Both the position numbers and the translations under genes were made by a program. DNA of 64,000 nucleotides, taken from contig NC_039362.1 in assembly GCF_003573695.1 (NCBI RefSeq), forward strand, positions 116,539,120 to 116,603,119. The letters are read 5' to 3'. The DNA comes from Papaver somniferum (Eukaryota; Streptophyta; Magnoliopsida; Ranunculales; Papaveraceae). This document shows, piece after piece, positions 11,692-22,091 of the stretch (position 1 is its first letter; each line of letters opens with the position of its first letter). The notes beneath the pieces are model-generated. The model had not been told where the DNA came from. It made no database searches and worked only from the letters and a program-made list of their open reading frames with translations.

Positions 11692-13069
11692 TCAGATGAG
11701 AGGATCTTTAGCGTCCTTCTTAGAAATAAGAAATTTCAGAGCATCATGATCAGTGTATATGATGACCTTAGACCCTATCAAGTATGACCTAAACTTGTCC
11801 AATGCAAAAACAACAACAAGCAATTCCTTCTCAGTAGTTGAGTAATTAAGTTGGGCATCATTAAGAGTCTTGCTAGCATAGTATATCACATATGGAAGTT
11901 TATTGACGCGCTGTCCTAAAAAAGCACCAACAACAAAATCAGACGCGTCACACATGATTTCAAATGGCAGTTCCCAGTCAGGTGGTCGGACTATAGGGGC
12001 TGAAACTAGAAGAGTTTTGAGTTCTTCCCATGCACGCACACAAGCATCATCAAATACAAAATCAACATATTTACCAAGTATATTACACAGTGGCCTTGAG
12101 ATCTTACTGAAATCTTTAATGAATCTACGGTAGAAATCAGCATGGCCTAAAAATGATCTAACCTCCCTCACAGAGTGAGGTTGTTGAAGGTGTTGGATTA
12201 GGTCGACTTTTGCTCTATCTACTTTTATGCCTTTTTCAGAGATGATATGTGCTAGAACTATGCCTGAGTTCACCATAAAATGACACTTTTCCCAGTTCAG
12301 AACCAGATTTTTTTCTTTACATCTAATCAGCACAAGAGTGAGATGGTTCAAACATTCATCAAAAGAAGATCCAAACACAGAGAAATCATCCATAAAGATC
12401 TCAATGAAATTATCTATCATGTCAGAAAAAATGCTCATCATACAACGTTGAAATGTGGAGGGTGCATTACACAACCCAAAAGGCATGCGACGATAAGCAA
12501 ATGTACCATAAGGACATGTAAATGTAGTCTTTTCCTGGTCCTGGGTGCTATGTGAATCTGGTTGTAACCAGAATATCCATCTAAGAAACAGTAATGACTA
12601 TGTTCAGATAACTTTTCTAACATTTGATTTATGAAAGGGAGAGGGAAGTGATCTTTCCTTGTAACTGCATTCAATTTCCTATAATCAATGAAAACTCGCC
12701 ACCATGTGGTTACTCGAGTAGGAACTAACTCATCTTTATCGTTTTGAACTACAGTAACTCCTGACTTTTTCGGCACAACCTGAATGGGACTAACCCATTT
12801 GCTATCTGAAATCGGGTATATGATACCCACATCAAGAAGCTTAAGGATGTCACCCCTAACAACTTCTTTCATGTTAGGATTGAGTATCCTATGCATTTTC
12901 CTAGAAGTTTTAGCATTATCTTCAAGGTTATGTGATGCATACAGACTGTAGGGATGATGCCTTTAATATTTGAGATTGTCCATCCTAAGGCTTCTTTATG
13001 CTCCTTAAGTACTTCTAAAAGCTTAATTTCATGTTCTATATCTAAGGCAGATGGAATGATTACATGCAA
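11692..13069 (-). pseudogene. Reverse transcriptase and RNase H of element B
   Basis: The RT begins with the segment leading to WVSPIQVVPKKSG, then RVFIDYRKLNAVTRKDHFPL and FLDGYSGYNQI. It continues after a frameshift near 12540 with MPFGLCNAPSTFQRCM and the catalytic FMDDFSVFG box. RNase H follows, with FEIMCDASDF, YSTTEKELLVVVFA and IIYTDHDALKFL, carrying the usual acidic catalytic residues. The FMDD form is typical of Athila. A nonsense TGA at 11692-11694 stands where the flanking pattern expects CGA (Arg), separating RNase H from the integrase part. With at least one frameshift and one stop it is inactive. The enzyme copied element RNA to DNA in cytoplasmic particles. Confidence 0.92.
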
Positions 13070-13440
13070 AGTATTAGGATCCCAAAAAATGCATATTTAA
13101 GAGTATCAGGTAATGGTTTCAGTTCAAGATTTGGTGGCTCAACAAGAGACGGGACAGACTTAGATTCCGAGAGTGGAAGTGGCTCCACTCTAGCTTTCCA
13201 TTTAGTGGTGTCCATGAGAGGTGCAGATTCAAGCAAAGAATTGACTTCACTTATGTACTCATTATCAAACAAATCCAAGTTAAAATTGTTCAAACAAGCA
13301 TGTAAAGGATCAACATACATGGTACTAGACAACGAATCCTGAATCAAACTCTCAATCATGTTGATTTCATGCACATTATCATCATCATCAAGATCTAAAT
13401 GTTGTTGGCTAGCATTAAAAACATTCAACTCCATAGTCAT
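13060..13440 (-). pseudogene. Protease-RT linker region of element B pol
   Basis: This open frame follows the protease frame after a short break and runs to a frameshift in the KYAFFG motif. It continues in the next frame as the conserved ALGWTISNIKGI stretch before RT. The middle is acidic (LDLDDDDNVHEINMIE) and looks unstructured. It is a normal part of the Athila polyprotein. Confidence 0.75.
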
Positions 13441-13449
13441 GTTACCAAA

Positions 13450-14187
13450 TTACAACTTCAACACTCCATTACGAAAATTAATAATTGCATTGGACGTCGC
13501 CAAGAAAGGACATCCTAAAATGACAGGAATGTGACAGTCTGGGTTCTGCACAGGCTGAGTATCTAATACAATGAAGTCCACAAGAAAATAGAACTTATCA
13601 ACCTTAATCAAAACATCTTCTACCACACCACGTGGAATTTTGATGGATCTGTCCGCCAATTGCAGAGTTATAGGTGTTGATTTTAACTCTCCAAGACCCA
13701 ACTGCACATATACTGAATATGGCAGTAGGTTCACACTTGCCCCTAAGTCTAGTAACACCTTATTGACCGTATGATCACATATCTTGCATGAGATTTTTGG
13801 ACAACCTAGGTCTCTAAACTTAGGTGGAGTCTTGTTTTGAATGATAAAACTTACATGTTCAGCGAGAAAGGCACACTTGTGCACATTAAGCTTTCGCTTT
13901 TTTGTGCACAGATCTTTCAGGAACTTAGCATAAGCAGGAATCTGCTTGATTGCTTCGAGAAATTGAATGTTAATATTGACTCGCCTGAACAATTCCAATA
14001 TCTCATTATATTGTGTTCCTTTCTTTTGTTGCTCTAACCTTTGAGGAAAATGAGCTACAGGCACATTTGACGGCACAGAAACATTAACATCAACAGTTTT
14101 TTTAGATCTAGAGACGCTCATATTCATTTTCAACAATTGGTGTATCATGCGATGTTGTATGAAATTGTGACTTAGACACAGACTCAC
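13450..14187 (-). pseudogene. Aspartic protease region of element B
   Basis: Upstream conserved segments (IKQIPAYAKFLKDLCTKKRK, then EHVSFIIQNKTPPK) lead into a retropepsin with the catalytic LDLGASVNLLPYSV loop and the later CPFLATSNAIINFRNG segment. A D-L-G-A-S active site in place of D-S/T-G is usual for this clade. The domain would cleave the Gag-Pol precursor in the particle. The frame joins the gag C-terminal region upstream, but neighbouring frameshifts make the polyprotein non-functional. Confidence 0.9.
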
Positions 14188-14189
14188 TC

Positions 14190-15659
14190 TTTTCAGGCAT
14201 GCTTACATTGTTATCAATTACTTTACCACTACGAAGAGTAGTAACAGCATGTGCAGTCTCATTACAAGTAGACGTACTTGCCTGAAATATTCCTTTTGTG
14301 TTTTGTTCAGGATGACTTGGAAACTTACCCTTTTCCCTGTCATTAAGCGCATCACAGATCTGACCTATCTTAAGTTCTAGACTTGTAAAACGTTAGTCAG
14401 TGGTCTTCTGATTTTGCAAAAGATTTTGGGTCAACAGATCGACACTTTCTTCAATGCTAGACAATTTTTTCCAGAAGGATGTTGTGTGTACGACTGCATC
14501 TGGGGGTTTCTAGGGTGTGGATACCCTTGTGTGTTTCCTATTGTACCCCCTTGTACAGGGCCCTTGGACCATGAAAAGTTAGGGTGGTTCCTCCACCCTG
14601 GGTTGTAGGTCTGTGAATAAGGGTTATGTTCTTGCTTTTGATACAAAACATGGGTCTGTTCAAGTCTAGATTCCTGAAATGCAAGTATTTCTGGGCAACT
14701 GTCCACTAGATGGTCAGAACTATTACATGCAACACAAATAGACAATTCGACATGGTCACGGAGAGTAGTGGCAGAAGGTTTCACATTCTTTTGCAGCTCC
14801 AGCGCTTCTATTCTCCTTGCCAACGATGCGATTTTTGCATTTCCCTCAAAGTCGGACTTAATCCTATGAACATTAGCTACAGGGGCAGTCTTTCTAGGTT
14901 CACGAATGGACTCCCACTGCTAAGTCTTTTCAGAAACTTCGATTAGGAAAGTCCAAGACTCATCAGCACTTTTGTCAATAAATAAGTCGTTGCACATTGA
15001 CTCAACTGTTGTTCGGGTGACAACATCTATACCTTCATACAAAATTTGTACAAATCTCCATTTTTCGAAACCATGGTGAGGACATTAAAGCAGTAATTCA
15101 TTAAACCTTTCCAAATACTTGGCTAAAGTTTCACCCTCCTATTGCACAAAGCTATTCAGACTTTGACGAATGGTCGCAGTCTTGTGATTTGGGAAGAACT
15201 TTTTGAAAAATTCTTTCGTAAGATCATCCCATGTCCCAATTGACTGTAGTTGCAGGGTATATAGCCAAGACTTAGCCTTTTCCATCAAAGAGAAAGGAAA
15301 TAATCTCAATTTCAGGGACTCTTCCGGCATTTGAGTGAAACGCAGAGTCCCACAAATCTCTTCAAACTCTCTCACATGGTGGTAGGGGTTTTCAGCATCA
15401 ACCCCTCGAAACACATGGAGCATATGTATCGTGCTCGCCTTTAACTCAAAATGACCAGCATTTTCTGGTAGAACAATACAAGAGGTATGGTTTCCCTCGT
15501 GGGGTACATGTAATCTTTGAGACTACGAGGTTGATTTAACTCTTCACCCATCGTCTCGGGTTGGTCAGGTGCTTCTACGTCAAAAACAGGGATTTCAACT
15601 ACGTCCTCTCGATGAATTCTAACTAGACGATTTGTTTGGTCTCGGAAAGACACAATCAT
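14190..15659 (-). pseudogene. Gag of element B
   Basis: The ATG at 15659 opens a 72-codon frame. A frameshift near 15485 leads to the retrotransposon gag core (15423-15139: GVDAENPYHHVREFEEIC, then LRLFPFSLMEKAKSWLY and FFKKFFPNHKT). The rest of the core is broken by stops down to about 14830. The next open piece (14823-14431) has a CX2CX4HX4C zinc knuckle (CVACNSSDHLVDSC) and a Tyr/Pro/Asn-rich tail. A TLRSGKV motif, characteristic of Athila/Tat gag, lies at 14222-14248. Gag formed the capsid and bound genomic RNA. It carries multiple lesions. Confidence 0.88.
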
Positions 15660-18007
15660 ATCCCAGCAAACATACCATTTAACATGTTATGACACCTGGT
15701 TAACCAAGCTCAACATAATTCAGAAACTCGGGATTTATGTGAATGCGTATCAAGATTATGCAATCATAAATACAGATATCAAAAGTTCAGAGATTGCTAC
15801 TTGAACAAAAAGGGTGAACGTTTCAGCAAGCAAACGTGCTATTCAGATCAATTACATAATCATGTTATGGGTATCATGTATTGCAAGTGTTTTGACGGTG
15901 TTATGGAAAGCCACTAGTTCAGTTCGCATGCTAAGATGGTATATCATTCAAGACTAGAATATCAAAGTTGAGGTACGATACCGCCGGTATAAGACCGGGT
16001 TTAGGCACAACAAATAGGTTGTTTCGCTCCTCTTTCTCTTAAACTTTGGTTTGTAATGCAGTATCTCAGGTACCTGTTGATCTCAAAAGAGGAATTTCAG
16101 TAACCACAAATACGCCGGTAAAGCAAAGTCACCACAGTACACACACTGATTATGAGTAACTGAGAAGTGACTCTACACCATGACTATGACTTTGATTTAC
16201 ACTGATTTGCTAATCAGGACAGACAAAGCTATCAGTTAAAACTAGTCACAATGTAACAGAATGAAGTTATAGGATTCACTAGGTTACAACAAAATTTTCA
16301 AAAAGAATAAAGATGAACTACAAAACAAGTATTTGAACTGATATTTACAGGGATGCGATGATTACACTACTACAGGGTTATGTGAATCAGAAATAAACAC
16401 GAAATGCAGACACGAATGAGATGCAACAATGAGAGGACAAATATATTACAAGCGATAGAAACTTTTAAACTAGTAGTCTAACTAACATAACTAGATAACT
16501 ACACTACTTATACAGATGCTTTCCTACAGATACAAATTACAGATTCTCCTAAGCAAAATCTAAATTATGCTATTGCAGTACAACAGAAGAACTTTCACAA
16601 AGAAACAACAGCTTCTCAACAACTAACACTACTCAAGGATGAGCTAGCACAATGGATTATACTTATTTTTACAAATATGAGATGCATGGATGCTTTAATA
16701 TAATACAGATGTGATGAAAATTTTAACTGGATGACTCTTTCCACAGATGCTTAACCTGTAGATGTGATTTAATATGAAAGAAAACTGAAAAATCCGAGTT
16801 ATGATAACACAAGCGAAGAAAAACTTCTTGAACCACAACAACAACTATGTAACACTTATTACTGCCCAAGATTCAGTCAACACAACGGAGAGTTCGGAAA
16901 TTTCAGGATGGCGATTGTGGTGTTGCTGAGATGTGACAAATCAAGCCTTGTCAGATTAACTAGCGGGTGTTAACAAAGTGCCAAAGAACAACTAAATATT
17001 ACAACCCAATATGACTCAACTTGCTAATGGATATGTACAGATGGATATGATCTTTATACTAAAAAAAAATACAAACAAAAGGGGACTTAACAGATTTACC
17101 AGCTAAACTACGGGATGCTACCAGCTTATGCTACAAGACAATGATGCAAAACTTTACTAACTAACAAAAAGGACTGAAAGAAAGCAGGTATGTTACTGGA
17201 ATTAGAGCTACAGCTAAGATGCAGATGAAACTGACTGGAATTAAATGACTAGTTTTACAGGAATATAAAGATGCAGGCAAAAATTGAAAGAAACTTAACT
17301 AAATGCAGTTATGACAATGAAATAAAACAGAATGCAAAAAAGACTGAAAGAGAAAATTACAAAGATGCAGATAAATGATTGAATAAGGAATGATTGAAGC
17401 TTACAAACTACAACTAACAAAGATCGAAACTTTTACCTAAAATTAAAATGCAAATGATATCACAGATGGAGTTAAAAAACTAAGTTAGACTAATGACTAA
17501 AATCTAAACAAGTTTATACAGAACTTAACTACAGTCAGCAAAGTAAAGGAAAGTAAATGAGACTGACTTACATTGACTGAACCTACAGAAATATAGAACA
17601 AGGATGCATCTAACCTAAAAACAAGATGCAGTTATGATATGTAACTAAAAATCAAAAGCTAATACCAGGATGCAGATTATAAACAAATGGACTCACTTCA
17701 GCTACGATACGACAACAAAGTTACAGATGCAAGTGAACTACAAACTGAATATGATACTAAGCTATAGCATGAGATGCAGGATGAACATATGGTAGTTTAC
17801 AAAGTGTAATGACAAGATGTCAATGCTACAGAATGCAATAATAGAAAATGGAACAAAATAAAAGATATATGATGATGCAGGAGACTGAAAAATTAAACTA
17901 CAAGTAACACTAATCTAACAGGAAGCAATGATCTAACACATATATACAAATGATAACAAAAAGATCAGTAAAGTGAAAGGCAGAACTTCAGCTACACCGC
18001 TACCGAG
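15660..18007 (-). other. Untranslated leader of element B
   Basis: This 2.3-kb stretch between primer-binding site and gag has no usable ORF on either strand. It is AT-rich and full of imperfect AGATGCAG / ACTAACTA-like words, giving a simple-sequence look without a fixed period. Long leaders are common in Athila/Tat elements. Confidence 0.65.
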
Positions 18008-18025
18008 TCCCCGGCAGCGGTGCCA
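18008..18025 (-). other. Primer-binding site of element B (tRNA-Asp type)
   Basis: The minus strand reads TGGCACCGCTGCCGGGGA five bases inside the LTR end, matching the Athila tRNA-Asp site TGGCGCCGTTGCCGGGGA at 16 of 18 positions. Confidence 0.85.
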
Positions 18026-18030
18026 AAACT

Positions 18031-20007
18031 TGGTAGGATTTAGAAACCTACGATTATACTAACCGCAAGTATACGATGTCTACAATGTAAAACACAACAA
18101 GTACGGATAGTTCCCACAGGGACTTGGTTGGTGTGAAGTTGAATTTCAAAGCCTAACTAATACTGATTCGAACAAGAAGTAATAACAGGGAGTTTGTGTG
18201 TCGAAACGACAAGGTGCTGGCAAAGATCAAACTAGAAAATTGAAATAGAAATATGGATGCGGAAATACAAACATGAATACAGAAAGAAAGGATTTAAACA
18301 CATAAGTAAAGTGCATTAGTACAATTGAATCCACCACTTAACCTCTACTAGAAAATCCAGTTGTCGACAAGGTTAATTTTCCCTTGTGGAGAACAACGAT
18401 AAAGATACAAGTATCTCGGTTATTCAATAAGGAATCAGTTCACAATATATATGGTTTAACATCAACTAAAAGTATCAATCTCTAGCATTAGTTGTCTTTC
18501 GACAGCACAACTAATCACATATTAGAATAGATCATGTAAGCACAGGTTGAAGCTACGAGATATAATTACTCTAACAACTTAGGATGCCTGACATACTAAG
18601 TGAAAGTTATAAATGGCAGCTCTAGGTTGAAACCATTCTTACTCAATAAAACACAACAAGAAAAATGTCGAAAACATGAATAATCTGGCAGTAAATCAAG
18701 GGCTTCATTTATGCCCTAGCTAAGAAAGTTAGAACATAACGATTGTGAAACCAGAAAGCATATGAAGTTGTGAAATTGATAAACTCATTGACCCAATCAC
18801 TTCTTTATTCAACTGATTTCTACTAAGTCACTCACAAACACAAGCAAGAGATGGAAACAAGGAACGAGAACTGATTTCTACTCCTACCCCTCACTCCCTG
18901 GATACCCAATACACAACATAACCCCCTCCTTTTATACATAGATTTCTCCCCATTTTCTCAATCCCTAATATCAACAGAAACAATATAAAATTCTTGGGAT
19001 TTTGTTCTCGAAACTCACCACTTTGTAAGACTCTTCATTCATGTACCGCCACTGCACTATCTTCACCCATTTGACTGATGTTGATGTTGTAGAGAACTGA
19101 AAATTCAGACCTAGCTTATCACGTCTGACATTGTCTTTGACTAACCCAATTTGTGGATAAACTTAATTATGAACAGCTACCCTAATCTTGTCACTTCCTT
19201 GCTGGCTTTGTTGGTGTTTGAAAGGGGAAAAAAAATTTAGACCTCTAGCTTTCAGTTCTGTCACTTTTGAAAAGCAGTTAGACGACCTAATTTTGTATTT
19301 CATAGCCTAGGGTTATCACTGAAATGGATGGTGAATGATGAGAGAAAGGGTGATTCGCAGTAGAGAGAGATGAAACTGCCAAGAACGATGGACAAATTGA
19401 TTTGATATGAACCGAAATAGGGATAGAAAGAGATAAGACTGATAGAGTTAGGGTTGTATCTGGTTCTCAGATGATAGCGAGGGGATTGTCGGTTGTGTAG
19501 GAGAAAGTGAAATGAAAGATGGATTAAGGGTCTGTTTGGGTGTTGTACATGAATACCTTTTTTTGGCATATGAGAATGGAACTTGGACCTGGCTTCCTTT
19601 CTTTAATTCCCAACATGGGTATCACTTGGATTTCGTCCCATTACTTCATTTCATGATCAGACAATTCTTCTTCTTGATCTTATCATCCACTAGTAGATCC
19701 ATTAGCTTCACAAGTCTGCTGGCACTCTGGCTGCCTTCTCCACTACACGCGTCTGCTTAACATCGACTTGGTATCTAGCTTGACAGGGCATTGTGGCTCC
19801 ACTTCCTTCATAGTACATGCTCAGACCATTCTTTTCATTCCCCTAGCATTTCAAAAGAAAAGTCAGGAAAATTGCCACACATTTTACTCGCAACGAACAA
19901 GAACTACAAAATACATAATTTGGCATAAATACAAGCGATTAGTGGAACAAAGTACCATAAACACCTACAAAATGATAAGAATGTATGCAAGATTAGGTGC
20001 CCATCAC
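18031..20007 (-). repeat. 5' LTR of element B
   Basis: This complete 1977-bp LTR has TG..CA ends: it begins TGATGGGCACCTAATC (minus, at 20007) and ends ..AATCCTACCA at 18031. Its last 1537 bp match 4814-6347. Flanking base 20008 starts chromovirus integrase sequence. Confidence 0.92.
18929..18938 (-). promoter_or_regulatory. TATA box in 5' LTR of element B
   Basis: The minus strand reads TGTATAAAAGGAGGGGG, about 1.07 kb from the LTR start. It is conserved with 5271-5280. Confidence 0.5.
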
Positions 20008-20482
20008 TGACAAGAAGATAATTGACAGGTCTTTTGAGGTGGGTGATGCAGTATATCTCAATCTTCAACCCTACCGAAAATCTTCCATTGCTCTTAGGAG
20101 AACTTGAAGCTCTCTGCCAAACACAATGGGCCCTTCCTAGTCATCCAGAAGATAGGTTCAGTGGCTTACAAACTGCAACTACCTCTCAGCTCTAGGATAA
20201 TCCTATTTTTCATGTCTCACAGTTGAAGAAGTGCATTGGCAAGTCTCATATTCCTTCTTCTTAGTTACCAGTGGTGGATGATGCTGGTCAGATTGTCCTT
20301 TACCCAGCTGCTATTCTTGACACTAGAAGCATCACCATAAATGGCAGAATTATGGACCAATTATTTATCCAGTGGACTAACTCCACAGCTGCAGATGCTA
20401 CTTGGGAAGATACAACAAATGTCTTTGCTCATTTTCCAAATTTCAATCCTTGAGGACAAGGATTTTGTAGAGGGGATGGTAT
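20008..20482 (+). pseudogene. Chromovirus integrase C terminus with chromodomain (fragment)
   Basis: The plus-strand sequence encodes the integrase C-terminal barrel (FEVGDAVYLNLQPYRKSS, then the GPF.VI.KIGSVAYKLQLP region in a shifted frame). A chromodomain-like segment follows (20271-20453), with AAILDTRSITINGR, LFIQWTNSTAADATWED and FAHFPNF. These are the hallmarks of Ty3/gypsy chromoviruses, whose chromodomain targets integration to chromatin marks. It is broken by frameshifts and stops, and everything upstream is cut off by element B. The subclade may be Reina-like given the short LTR, but this is uncertain. Confidence 0.85.
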
Positions 20483-20813
20483 TGTCATGTACCTGAGTGC
20501 CAATAATAGTGGGTGACCTTATTTTAGATAAACTACCTGGTATCCCTGAGTGGTTATCTAGTGGTAGTTAGTATTTTTCTTTTGATCAGTAGGATCCTTA
20601 CATGTGTCGAGCAGGGAATGGATCTTATCCAGTTATGGTTTCACCTGCTTTAAATGTGTAAGAACATTCCTTGATTTGCGGCTAAGTTGAATGAATAGAA
20701 ATCTGAGTATTGTTGTTCTAAAATTGGCTAGTTTTCTTAACTAGAAGGCTCAGATCGTGAGGTTTGAGAGTTTATCATTTCATTTCATGTGTTGATTGAA
20801 GTGGAACATAACA
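20483..20813 (+). repeat. 3' LTR of the chromovirus
   Basis: A purine-rich tract (GTAGAGGGGATGGTAT) precedes TGTCATGTACCTGAGTGCC. The 331-bp unit ends ..GAACATAACA, after which copia LTR X sequence resumes in mid-unit (CGGTCACAAGC). The size and the direct joining to X support these ends. The left target duplication is outside the window. Confidence 0.7.
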
Positions 20814-20965
20814 CGGTCACAAGCTAACTTGGGAAGTAAGGTGTAACCGATCATAATCTACCTTTGGGAAGCATGGTGTAACTGATCACAACCTAGTTTG
20901 GGAAGCATGGTATAACCGGTCACAACTTACATTGTAAGTCATGGTACAACCGATCCCAAGGAGAA
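20814..20965 (+). repeat. GGTATAACCGGTCACAAC minisatellite in LTR X
   Basis: About four degenerate units of ~32-35 bp carry GG(T)GTAACCGATCA / GGTATAACCGGTCACAAC followed by TTGGGAAGCAT or TTGTAAGTCAT. The left end is cut by the chromovirus. Confidence 0.75.
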
Positions 20966-21907
20966 AAACCGAGTTTCCAATATTCACATATCTCTTTATG
21001 TTTTGTGTGATCTTGGGATTAGGTTTTGCTGAGAGAAACTTCTAGATGTCGACATCATTTGAACATGTACATAACTCTTATCATTAATTGTTCAAGAAAT
21101 TCCTTGATGCTCAAGGAGATCCCATACCGAAATATTGAAAAGCATTTAATTATGATTTTCATAATATATGTTTTAATTACTAGCAACTAAAGCATATCCT
21201 CTGGAAAATATTATTAGTTAATGTGCTACACTAATAATATAAGTTTTCTATGAGATATTTCGGAAATATGGTTTGGCATTTAAGTAGAAATAGGAGAACC
21301 GAATTTAGGTATTTTAATTTTAATATCTTGAGAATATTTTCGATTTTGGAATTTCCTTGTTGTCCAAACAACCTTGGTATATAAGTACTTGAGTTTGCAT
21401 TTCTTGTAAACTATCCTAAGAGCCAAGCAAACTTCATTCTTGTTGTTTCTGGTGGAGCCGTCTATCCGGAGAGGAAAGTACCCTAATTAGGCGAAATCTC
21501 TTATGATCGCTCGTTTAAATGCTTCTATGGGATCAAGAAGCTCTACGAGTACCGTTGGTGAGAAATTAGATAATTGCATTGTTATTTTAGTTTTCGATTG
21601 TTGATTTGATTGACTAACGGTTATTGAAACTTTGATTACACCTAGTTTGTTTATTCTTGAGAACCTTCTCTTCTGATATAAGGCTCACTCAAAATAGATC
21701 AAAGTATTGACGGGATATTTAGAATCATTTTCGGATTTAATGACATCTTGTGATAATCCATTGTTAACAGACTCTTTTCTGTGTGTGATTGATCATAAGA
21801 GGATTCAAGTTGTGTTGTGCAGGTTATTGAAGGCAATAGAAGATTTGAATACGAAGAAGGGTTTCGTATTAGTTTTCATATCTTGTGAACTTAGTGCACA
21901 AACCTTG
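20814..21907 (+). repeat. LTR X, left piece (copia family i, plus)
   Basis: It begins inside the GGTCACAAC minisatellite of a family-i LTR, interrupted on the left by the chromovirus. It continues through the shared segment ending in CCTTG, where element E is inserted. It aligns with Y (33708-34887) and Z (34888-37705). A TATA-like TATATAAGTA lies at 21379-21388. Open frames here (e.g. 21707-21937) are not genes. Confidence 0.85.
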
Positions 21908-22091
21908 TGTAGACACCCCAATTTTGCACGGTCATGAAAGTATGTCGTGAATCGTATCCGAAGTGGGCCGACTCAAAATTTAGCATTGCTTTTAATGGGT
22001 TCTACATGATCACCAGATTAGTTAACTAGTGGGGCTTGAAAATCCATTCCGTAAATCCGTTTTCTACAATCCACTAAGTTCATAAAGAAAT

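Larger units (their letters stand above)
4814..20007 (-). mobile_element. Element B: Athila-clade Ty3/gypsy retrotransposon with pol, degenerate
   Basis: Minus-strand order is 5' LTR (20007-18031), primer-binding site, 2.3-kb untranslated leader, gag, protease, RT, RNase H, integrase, G-rich polypurine tract and 3' LTR (6347-4814, truncated by element A). The FMDDFSVFG RT box, TLRSGKV gag motif and tRNA-Asp primer site fit Athila. There is no convincing env-like ORF between pol and the 3' LTR. Frameshifts, stop codons and insertion of solo LTR C in integrase make it inactive. It interrupts a plus-strand chromovirus integrase at 20008. The two LTRs differ by only a few percent by eye. Confidence 0.9.

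Noticed and set aside
18008..18025. tRNA-like 18-mers at 2551, 18008, 25708 and the TGGTATCAGAGC sites as tRNA genes
   Set aside because: Only the 3' end complement is present, always next to an LTR end. These are primer-binding sites.
20271..20453. 60-codon frame as an independent small gene
   Set aside because: Its content is the chromodomain end of a broken chromovirus pol, in line with the upstream integrase remnants.
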